DNA of 64,000 nucleotides from Microglena sp. YARC (taxonomy: Eukaryota > Chlorophyta > Chlorophyceae > Chlamydomonadales > Chlamydomonadaceae). Location: the NCBI GenBank assembly GCA_022414725.1, contig CM039463.1, forward strand, positions 34,231,500-34,295,499. Reading direction: 5' to 3'. The position numbers and the translations under genes are program-made. Below, piece after piece: positions 46,586-55,100 of this stretch (its first letter is position 1; every line of letters starts with the position of its first letter). The notes under the pieces were generated by a model. The model searched no databases, was not told where the DNA came from, and saw nothing but the letters and a program-made list of their open reading frames with translations.

Positions 46586-46677
46586 TCTTGGTAAATTCAA
46601 GGGGTCCATCAGGGTTGTGAGGTCCTTCAACCCAACCAATGGGTGGTGGTCCGTGGTGGCTCTCTCTCTACCCTTCA
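46586..46677 (-). CDS. Element A gene 1, upstream half of the exon interrupted by element B
   Basis: Minus-strand frame reading HHGPPPIGWVEGPHNPDGPL up to the B border. A TAG at about 46670 just upstream, within GGGTAGAGAG, suggests the exon begins there at an AG acceptor. It continues in frame with 35626-35402 when B is excised. Confidence 0.6.
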
Positions 46678-47707
46678 CCTGTTAACCGCATCAGCTACTG
46701 TGGTGTACGTTCCTCAGGTAAGTTTTCTGCTGCACGGACTTGTTTAGACATGCTTGTGACACCCTTTTGGAGGGGACATGCTACTGTTCGCAAAGCTTCT
46801 CAACTGAATTTGAAGGACAGAGTCCTAGGTTCCAACAGTCGGGGTTTCGCAGGCACTGCAGCTGGTTGTCGAGGCTTTGCGCAGGCACTGGCGCAGCTGG
46901 GTCGTCGAGGTTGCGCATGCTGGATAGCTACACCAGAGCGTAAAGGTTTAGGTTGCACAGGTTGCGGCCTAGGTATTTACCCGGGAACCAACCCTTGAAT
47001 GGGTTGTTACGAAGTTTGGAGAAAATGTCTCTCCGCGTTTGTTTACGACGTGAATCGGTTTGCGTAGGTTGGTTAGGATAAAAGTGGCCTCTTGGAAGCA
47101 ATTCACCTCGTTAAGGGTCCTTCGGCCGCATAATACCGACATAGCAAGCAAACTGATAGGACCTTTGGACAGAGTCGAACTATGGCCTCTAGTTTATTCA
47201 CGGTACTGCATGAAATACAGTCTTGTGTTTCCCTGGAATTGATTTCTTATACAGTATTAGCCCTTGCAAGTTTGCTAGGCCCGGTCAAGTCGCTGGTCCC
47301 GGTCTAGTCTGCTGGTCTGCGGTACAGATTCGATTCTTTTCCCGCGCCCGGAACAGTTGGCTGGTTCCCCGGGTTCCGCGATCACTCACTAACCGACGGC
47401 AGGCCCACTGTCGATTCCTTCTTATCATATTGGCAGGCTTAGTTTCTGCTTGAGGGGAAGGGGCAAAATGGAACGCTACCCCTTCCCCAGGAATTGGATT
47501 TGGGCATACACCACCTGGTTGAGCCTATGTTGCCGGTACCTCGACGTCCGACAATTAGATTTCGAGAATTTCCAGTGGCAACGATGCGATCGAGAACCAT
47601 GCCAAAGCCGATGAGAGCCGACACAGGTTACCAAACTCTGATACCGTGAATCAATTCGACAAGCTTATTACCTGTAAGTGCAAAGAACACATGTCATCTT
47701 AGTACTC
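46678..47707. other. Divergent intergenic region of element A
   Basis: It separates minus-strand gene 1 from plus-strand gene 2. GCAGGCACTG/GTTGTCGAGG motifs are partly repeated at 46850-46920. The frame 46639-46998 overlaps gene 1 antisense and is not supported otherwise. By position it could hold a bidirectional promoter. Confidence 0.4.
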
Positions 47708-47856
47708 CCACAGGATGTAATTCTTGTCCGCCACGACAAAATGAATTCGACGGAGGCTCGAACCTGCGAAAGGCAACGTCGATGCTACATCGAATTAAAT
47801 GCACTGGCAAGCAAGCGGGATCCCAAGACAGGGACAAGGGAAGTTGTGTCGACAAG
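47708..47856 (+). CDS. Element A gene 2, exon ending at a GTAGGT donor
   Basis: Plus-strand frame with MNSTEARTCERQRRCYIELN and KRDPKTGTREVVSTR, ending AAG/GTAGGT. Joined to 48025 it gives an uninterrupted frame (VSTR-ILGVDG). The 5' border is not certain. Function unknown. Confidence 0.5.
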
Positions 47857-48024
47857 GTAGGTTGTAATTTGAAATTTGAAATTGTTACATCCGCTGTGAA
47901 CCGTTTACTCACAAAGGTAGATTGTCAATAAATTTGATCTTGCGCCTGAAGCGCCTGATGCGCCTAAAAGATTTTTGAAATGTATTATGACTTTCGAACT
48001 TAACGATTCTTTTTGCTCGTTCAG

Positions 48025-48131
48025 GATATTGGGCGTTGACGGTTGCAAGTCATTTTATCAGGCTGCATCCGTAATCGGTTTTCAAAATGACATGGCTAGC
48101 GACATAAGTGGTCAGATCAAAACAACAGAGA
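48025..48131 (+). CDS. Element A gene 2, second exon
   Basis: The TCGTTCAG acceptor and GAGA/GTAAGT donor are both strong. The frame reads ILGVDGCKSFYQAASVIGFQ then NDMASDISGQIKTTE. It is open and compatible with the previous exon. No domain recognised. Confidence 0.55.
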
Positions 48132-48410
48132 GTAAGTTATCCGGATATTCTCATGTTTGGTTTACAGTGCACTTGCTTCCTCCGATTATGCTCGGCGACA
48201 ACAGAAAACAATCAGGCTCCGTATAAATGATCCATTCTACTCCCTCCCGATCATGCTCGGGTAGCATCTCATAACATATAAGCGACCTAACCTCGTTCCA
48301 TTGGACCCTGTCTAGGTTTGAACCTGCTGTGAAAGGGTGAGGAGGAAGAGAGTGCATTTCCGCAGTGTTGTTGAGGGACAATTTCAACGCTGCGATCTAA
48401 ATCTCTCTAG
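48132..48410. other. Element A gene 2 intron with dyads
   Basis: Contains CTCCGATTATGCTCGG (48180) and CTCCCGATCATGCTCGGG (48243), the same dyad class as in gene 1 introns. Confidence 0.5.
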
Positions 48411-48634
48411 ATGAGGTTTGGGGAGTCAATGCCGCAACCAGACTTCTTATGCTCCAAGGATCTAGAGAAGGAAAAATCTAAGGTCATGGCCCATTTTGAT
48501 TTTTTTACATTGCTGCGCATATTTTTCAAGGCAAGCAAGCTGTCTTTAGGTGATCATGAAGAAGAAGGCATGTTTCCTCCAGAACATTTATATCAGCAGT
48601 TTTGCGTAAACTATGGCATCTCATTGGATGGAAG
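48411..48634 (+). pseudogene. Element A gene 2, third exon
   Basis: CTCTCTAG acceptor and GAAG/GTGAAG donor. The open frame (DFLCSKDLEKEKSKVMAHFD, then a HFDFF..LLRIFFKASKL helix) is not the one expected from joining exon 2 at this acceptor, so a frame change or another acceptor is needed. It resembles nothing I know. Confidence 0.45.
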
Positions 48635-48730
48635 GTGAAGATTAAAAGACTTGGCAGCCTTTCGCCAAGTTTATGCGACGACTGCGTTCAAGTACCGAGC
48701 CAGACTCCTGACCACTACGTTTAGCAGCAG

Positions 48731-48962
48731 TTGATGGAAACTTCGTCAGAGTCAGGCTGTGTCACCGTTAATCAGATTTCCATTGTCGGCGTAGGTATGA
48801 CATCCGTGAAAAACTGTTATGAACAGTATCCGAAGCTCTCTTGCACGCATTCCGCTGATGCATATGGACAACAAGAAGTGACTAATCTTCCTCATCACGC
48901 CACTTCTCACATACAAAGAAGAACGCCAGGCATGGTTGAACTTCTAAAGAACACGCATCATG
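48731..48962 (+). CDS. Element A gene 2, fourth exon
   Basis: TAGCAGCAG acceptor and CATG/GTGAGT donor. Open frame with SESGCVTVNQISIVGVGMTS and a His/Thr-rich end. Family unknown. The following intron holds CTCCCGATCATAATCGGGAA at about 48996. Confidence 0.5.
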
Positions 48963-49102
48963 GTGAGTACAAATACAGCGCATGTTAGGACATGTCCTCC
49001 CGATCATAATCGGGAAGCATACACAGTATTTAAACTTGAAATGATTAATTTAAAAAATAATGCTATATTCTGACTTCGTGTTTCCTTTCTATGTTAACTC
49101 AG

Positions 49103-49673
49103 GATTATTACTCCAGGGAAAGAGGCTTCATTGGTTATTGGGTTTCTTGCCATTTTCTACTCGCAGTCCATCAATCTGACTATATCATGCTTTCCAACAT
49201 TTCTTCAACCGGGTCCTTGAAAGACAGAGGGGCAGCTTCCACCGTATTGTTCTTGCAAAATGGACAACGCGGCAAAGGACAACAAGAACGCTTTTCCATG
49301 TTCGCATACTTGTCCTTGTTGGTTGAGATGAACTGGTTTTGATGAAGTGTACGTCCATTCCTCCTCCTCCCGGACACACACATAGCAATCTTGACCAAAA
49401 GTACTCTGTGATCTGCTCGCAAGGGTTAAAGAACATGGAAGGTAAAACCCTGGACCATCTGATGGGCATTGTTGGTAACTTATTCAAGAGAATGGGCCCT
49501 TTACACAAGGCAAGACGTCGTGACCTTTATATGGTACTTCTCTCGCTGTCCTCCTAGACAACGTTTTACAAGTTGTTTCGGTCATTTGGCCTTAGCACCG
49601 TCAAAGGAGTGTTTAATCGCCGTTTTACACGCAATTCAAGAATAACGAAAGGTCGCCAACGGGAAATTGGTCG
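49103..49673 (+). pseudogene. Element A gene 2, fifth exon(s), broken
   Basis: AACTCAG acceptor; TCG/GTAAGA donor at 49674. Two frames alternate. The better downstream frame has MEGKTLDHLMGIVGNLFKRM and, after a TAG near 49555, TTFYKLFRSFGLSTVKGVFN. The latter is basic and helical. No known domain. Confidence 0.45.
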
Positions 49674-49977
49674 GTAAGAAATACTTGATATACTTGATAT
49701 TTACAAATTTAAATGCTACCAGTGTCGTGTATGTATACTGTCTGCACAATGCTCCCGATTATGCTCGTTAGGAAAATTGGGTGTGCCATGTCCTCATTGA
49801 TTACACACATGTACAGTCTTTAATATAAATTAAATGAATACAAAGGAAGTAGTACCTAGGACGCTAGGTATGTGTTATCCAAGGGATGATTTCCCGAGTA
49901 TAGTCGGGAGAATATTGGGTTGTGTCCTATAATGATTCACCTAATATACAATACATGTTTGCACACAACAAATGCAG

Positions 49978-50750
49978 GGGTCTATTAACAAGGAGTATGA
50001 CGAGTTCAGATGATCTTGGAGAGACATGGGACTATGACGCTGAATCCTATTTACGTCCTCCAAGGCTTCCCACTTGGTGGATGCACCATGTACAAGTTAT
50101 TTAAGGAAGCCCCAAGATCAAGAATGAAAGCTTCGAGAATATTGAGTGCATAACTGGGGGCGGCTGTTGGAAGAACTTTCAGAACGAGAAGCCCGGAGCG
50201 GCGACGTCACATTCGCAGGGCACGTGGTGATGGTCCCTGTACAAACCGCCGGTGACGACCGTGCAGGACCCGGTAGCTGATGTCCGTGTGTACGACACGC
50301 AGCGGAGGACCTTCTAGAACCAGCCGCAGCCGATGGACCAGCAGCCGATGGCATGACCAGCAGCCGTATGTGATGTACATCGCCGATGGCCATCCCATGC
50401 CCAGTCCTTTCAAACATATTGCCTGAGAAGCTTCGTGAAACTTGGAAGCCAGCAATAAGTGGTGGACTGATTTTCTCAACGTTGAGTAAGAGTTATTGGA
50501 GCATCTCACCAGATATAGCTTATGTCTGTGACTGGGAGTACCCGATAAGACGCAACATTTTGTCGTCTTCCATCGGAGTTGTCAGCAATATCCAGTCGTG
50601 TTCTGACACAGTCTGAGAAATCAATGGCCAAGCGTTTTTTGATAGCATGCATTGGATGACTTGTCCATGGATGTGTGTCAGACATTTTTTTACCTGCAAG
50701 TAACGGAGATTGCCAAGGACTTATGAAGGTCCGCACACACTTTGGAGACT
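49978..50750 (+). pseudogene. Element A gene 2, 3' part, broken
   Basis: An AATGCAG acceptor precedes GSINKEYDEFR, after which stops appear in every frame. Protein-like pieces persist to about 50616 (KLRETWKPAISGGLIFSTLS). I see no stop-proximal feature that fixes the end. Confidence 0.35.
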
Positions 50751-51753
50751 AATATGGAAAGGCCAGAGGAGAAGGATGTGTTGTTATACTTATATTTCTT
50801 CACAAGGGACGAAGTCCCTGGATTATAGATAAATAGCCTAACGAGCCACTACTGATTTGGTGTTTGGTCATTGTCTGCTGTGGTCAAGGTACAAATGGAT
50901 GACTCTAGCGGATTGAGAGGAATGGGACGTGGTGGACGGTCAAATCACTACCAGTGAATGAGATAGTGGAATGTGTGTACTTTAAAGCCCTTGTACTCTG
51001 GGCTCATGAAGGTTGGTGTACACTATAACACCACTAATTTACCCACAACTTCGGCCAGAAGATTGGGATGGACCACAAGCTTGTTGCCTATTACCGTGGG
51101 GGTTAGGAGTAAAACAACATGGACGGGCGATTATTCCCATTGACTGCATTTCAATTTAGCTGCGATACCCACCAAGGGTAATGAAGATCCAGAGAAAAGT
51201 AGCCCACACAAGCATGCTCCTAGCTGTGTCAATCCATTGAGAAGGACACCAGGGCAGAGGCTGTGCAATCGGATGGTAGACCATGCAGACATTGCTGAGG
51301 AGGAGGAGATGAGGAGGAGGAAGATAGGGATGGGGACATGGGGAGGAGGAGAAGGAGAGGAGGAGGAGGATCGAGGAGTGGGGGGGCAGGAGGAGGAGTA
51401 AAGATGTTTGACCACAATAGCCCCCCCGTTTTTACTAAATTGTGAATTATACTTACGATTTTTATTGTAAGATGTAAAAAGCTGAATTCTGCCTGCCGAC
51501 TTATAACGTCCGCTTTCCCTTTATTTCTTACAATTATAAATTGTTAAGACACGAAATTGATGTTTAGCACTTTTGTTTACAAAATATGGTATTTTCAATG
51601 TTGTACATTCGCAATCTGTACAGTTTCTCTGTCTTTCAAGCTCATTTTCCGAGCATATTTTGTCAAAATTTGACTACAATCTTACGATTTTATCGGTAAG
51701 ATTGCATTTGAAAGCCTCAAAAGACTCCCCAAAAGTGATTGTAAGATTGGAAT
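50751..51753. other. Element A right end, non-coding
   Basis: GA-rich tract at 51290-51400, then AT-rich sequence with palindromes TACGATTTTTATTGTA near 51452 and AATCTTACGATTTTATCGGTAAGATT near 51679 (written with its 6-bp loop). These mirror the subterminal palindromes at the left end. No gene. Confidence 0.6.
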
Positions 51754-51779
51754 TCCGTTGGGAAGCAGGAACGCCCATT
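51754..51779 (-). repeat. Right TIR of element A
   Basis: Inverted copy of 27380-27405 with the same AACGGA variant, which pairs these two ends and excludes pairing with B. Confidence 0.9.
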
Positions 51780-52379
51780 CATTTGGAGCCTCCACATGTT
51801 TTCTTGTTGTGCGTGTAGGTCTGTGGCCGTCTGTGCTGATGTACATGCTGCTGCTGCTGCTGCTTTGCATTACATGTTGCGGCTGATGCCATGTACTGAT
51901 GTTGCTGACTCTGAGGTTGCTGCTGCTGCTACCGCTTCCTCAAATCGCAGCATATTCAGCCTGGATACGTCCCTTCTGCAGCTTCTCTCTAAAGTGCTTC
52001 CAATGTCATCAAAAGACGGGCAAACCATGGGTCGTTTTTTTTCATTGCCGTTGAAGCTGCACCTCCAGGAACACTTGATAGTGTGTCGTTTTTTTTCCCT
52101 CGATACCACTGAGTTCTCCAGATTGTTAGCCTGTTGAGAATAAACTCTTAGTGTCGGGCAGAATATTCCTACGTTAGTACCTAGACATATCATGCGACAG
52201 ACTCTTTCAAGTCCAAGGTCCTGTTCAAAAATTTTGACAAAGTTGAGGATATAGATAGAGGCATTGGCATCATACTATCAAGATTGGATGCAGATATTTT
52301 CCACCGTTATAAACCCTGCAGTATGTAATGAGTCAGCTAGAGTTGGAAATGTGTAATAGACTGTATGTAGCCAGAATTG
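51780..52379. other. Old flanking sequence right of element A, no gene assigned
   Basis: A (CTG)n tract lies at 51849-51870. A minus-strand frame 52193-51870 is Arg/Lys-rich and protein-like but has no known motif and no clear start. This sequence adjoins the ORF at 27378 if A is removed. Confidence 0.35.
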
Positions 52380-52980
52380 TGAAAAAAGGATTTATCAACT
52401 CCAAGCACATCACCTTTTGGTGTTTGCACCCATAAATTGTTGTTGCAACCTGTGAGTAGGCTTCAGTTTAGTGTCGCGATCTGGAGAGCCTCTATATCAA
52501 GAAAACAATCATATAGTTTCCCAGTCTCCAAGATTGATGTAAACAATATATATTCTGAACTGGTAGGTACCTATGTTCACTCTCATTGGATCTCGATTCC
52601 GGATATTTTTTTTTTTTTTTTCTGTCCGATTAAGATATCAGAGAGAGGTATGCTCTATTAAGACTGCTTTCACTACTCCCATGGACATTATGAATTCAAA
52701 GGTTTGGGTAATGGGTATTATAGCAAATATTCACCTCAGCGACTTTCAAAGCAGGTCTTTGTGACAGAGTCTTCTATAATAATATTTAGAATATATGTTT
52801 GTTGGATATTTCTGGTTGTATATTCTATGATATACAGTAAGACTCCAGAGGCTAGCATATTAAAACATTCAAGCTATTGTTTCGTAAGTCTTTGGAGAAA
52901 GAGAAATTACATGTAAAGTTGTATTATCAAGTTTCCTTCTATTATGAAAAGTGATAGTTTTTATGGGTCATATTTCAGAG
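52380..52980 (+). pseudogene. Decayed Ty3/gypsy reverse transcriptase, 5' part
   Basis: Fragments in changing frames follow the order of a Ty3 RT: KKGFINSKHITF (LxxGFIxPSxSP), PVSKIDV (PLPRID), a YHQIRI-like stretch with KTAFTTPM (52650-52685), GHYEFK, and YSKTPEAS (after the expected YLDDILI). Then LFRKSLEKEKLHVKL and FMGHISE (FLGHxVS) end the block at the insertion point. Stops and frame changes are numerous, so this is an old relic on the strand opposite to the complete Ty3 element. Confidence 0.75.
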
Positions 52981-54459
52981 TTGATAGCTTTATTCAAGGT
53001 CATATCCTGTTCAAAATCTCCGCACAGTACTTCAATGTGCTCAATTTTGACCAGCGCTTAAAGGCGCACTGGAGGAAAAATAAAAATCTGCGCATATAAG
53101 CGCAGAGCAAAAGAAACGCAGCGTCCCAAATAGCCTTAAAAAAAAGCCTGAATCATGCACGGTATGTATGTTGGAGTGTCTCGTGGACAGAATACCGCAA
53201 GGCCGATCTAGAGCCGCTGAAGCATCCTAGTGCTAGCCGCAATGGTCCCCTTTCCGCTTTCACTGGGGAACGCAGAAACTGGCAACGGATTCGGCTGCAC
53301 GAAATGTGGAAGGAGTTGATTTAGCCAAGAAGATATGATGCTATCCAGCAGATTTCCAAGACATAGGTCGCAACTCGATAAGCAAACACACACCCTAAAT
53401 AACAGCTCGATCAAATTATGTACCAAGCAAATCGAACATACTCGTGGCCCAGTAGTTCTTGGTCTTGCTGTCGGGACCCCACGTCTTGGCCTTCTTTCGT
53501 CGGTTATGCCTGCTTGCCCATCGCAGCAAGTTAGGGGCGACTAGGAGAGCGGTAGGGCGTGACGTAGAGAGAGCGGGTAAGGTTACTAGGAGAGCAGCAG
53601 AGGCAGCAGAGGCGAGCAGCAGAGGCGACAGGCGAGTTAGAGCAGGAAGGAGGAGGCCGAAAGAAGAGAGAGAGGAAGGAGCAGAGGAGGAGAGTGGGAA
53701 AAGGTACTGGTGGCGAAGGAGAGTGAGGAGCGAGGACTCCGGACTTGGCGACTGGCGACGAGGAGTCAGAGGACAAGGACTGCACAAGGGGACAGGAAAA
53801 GTGGAGACACTTTGATGTCAGCGCGTTCCAGATTCGGCAGGTCACAACTCAACAAGGCTGAAAGAGTACTCAACTCGTCGATTCAGACGCATCGAACTTA
53901 CGTTGTGGTGGGTTAGATGAGAGCGTATGTCAGTATACTTGAGCAAGTTAGCTTGACGAAATGTAACTCAGGTATTGAGCAGCGTATGAGCCAGGGGCGA
54001 GGGAACGAAAGCGTTGAATAACCCAGGAGATAGAGATTTTTGTTAACGTAACCGCACTCGTGCGCGGTTGGTGTTTAGTTTAGCAGTCAGATACGTTGTT
54101 TCCGTAGCGTTTCAAAGCACGGTCGACGGCTGCCCGCCGTGTTGGCGTACAGTGCCTACCTGTCAGGTATGCTGCGCTGTTCGACACCTATTTAAGATCC
54201 ACCACCCCTGAGTCACTCGAGTCATTTCCACTTAAATGAGTCAGTGGGACTGTCATTTCAAACAATGAGAAGCGCCCCACAGTGGGAGATGCTGGTTTCA
54301 CGGCTATTCTCTGGGAGACTGAAAAGAGGGAAAGCCACTTGCTTGTGTTCAAAAAGACAGCGTCGGCTAAGCGCACAGGGCGTTTTGCAAAAATCTGCGC
54401 TTATAGCGCTGCATGGTGTTCAAAAATGTCAGCGCTCAAAAGCGCAAAAGCGCGCGCTG
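52981..54459. mobile_element. Probable insertion splitting the Ty3 relic (class unclear)
   Basis: The Ty3 frame stops making sense after FLGH-type sequence at 52980 and resumes with VAAWPLITKWPIPKDVKQLE at 54468, exactly the next expected motif. TTTCAGAG (52973-52980) and TGTTAGAG (54460-54467) agree at 6 of 8 positions, as an old 8-bp duplication might. Both flanks carry AAAATCTGCGC(A/T)TATA and CAGCGC/GCGCTG motifs (53050-53100, 54390-54457), possible remains of inverted ends. An 8-bp duplication would suit a hAT element, but no transposase was recognised. Confidence 0.5.
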
Positions 54460-55100
54460 TGTTAGAGTAGCCGCGTGGCCTCTCATAACCAAGTGGCCAA
54501 TCCCAAAGGATGTTAAGCAATTGGAGCAATTCTTAGGGTTGACAACTATTTCAGAAAATGCATACATGGATACATTTTGTTCACTTACAGTCCCCTCTTC
54601 CATGAAACTTACAAGAAAGGGGGACAGATATTGGTACTTCATTGGGTCAGCTAACCATACCAACCTTTGAGAAAGCTTAATGAAAGGCTTTAGTCACAGC
54701 CCCGGTGATATTCGCCAGGATGTTTGAGGGAAACTTTACTGGTAAGTTCAGACGCTTCGTTGTTAGGAACTGTGCTGTCCTTCTTCAAAGGATGGTGAGC
54801 GGTTTGCTGTATCGGAGTTAAGAAGTTCAATTCTGCAGAAATAATTTATACCACCAGCAGAACCAAGGAATTGTTTAGGAGCAGTGTCAGCACTAAAGAA
54901 TGGCTCTCGATGCTATACAGAAGGATCAATTAATTAAAAAAGTGGTTACAGATCACCATCCTCTGAAATTCTTGCAAGTCAAACCTATTTGAAACTGGCC
55001 AGATGGACAGGAATTGATGGGTTTGAACTTCACATGGATATATGAAAAGCCCGGTAGAACCAACATGGCAGACCTCCTGGTCGAAGTCCTGCTTGACATT
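54460..55100 (+). pseudogene. Decayed Ty3/gypsy pol, RT end and RNase H
   Basis: VAAWPLITKWPIPKDVKQLE then QFLGLT is the RT connection motif. ALVTAPVIF, VVTDHHPLKFLQ and NMADLL mark RNase H and its end. Frame changes are frequent. It continues 52380-52980 after removal of the insertion. Confidence 0.75.

Larger units (their letters stand above)
27380..51779 (-). mobile_element. Element A: 24.4 kb TIR transposon with a multi-exon gene pair
   Basis: Terminal inverted repeats of 26 bp begin AATGGGCGTTCCTGCTTCCC then AACGGA. CATT at 27376-27379 and 51780-51783 is a 4-bp target-site duplication. After removing nested element B its own length is about 13.4 kb. It encodes a minus-strand gene (exons 28269-46677) and a plus-strand gene (about 47708-50750) that diverge from about 46.7-47.6 kb. 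Dyads of the form CTCCCGATCATAATCGGGAG occur throughout its non-coding parts. I cannot place it in a named DNA-transposon superfamily. A polinton is unlikely because no polymerase, integrase or capsid gene is visible. Confidence 0.8.

Noticed and set aside
46639..46998. 119-codon plus-strand frame
   Set aside because: It overlaps the well-supported minus-strand exon of gene 1 at its start, and its remainder is repetitive Gly/Arg/Cys-rich sequence.
27380..51779. Element A as a Maverick/Polinton or integrated giant-virus segment
   Set aside because: The length and TIRs would fit, but no protein-primed polymerase, retroviral-type integrase, packaging ATPase or capsid frame is visible, and the duplication is 4 bp, not 6.
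53416..53845. Open frames on both strands in the insertion at 53 kb
   Set aside because: Compositionally biased Arg/Glu or Ser/Leu/Pro readings of a purine-rich stretch; no motif or start context.
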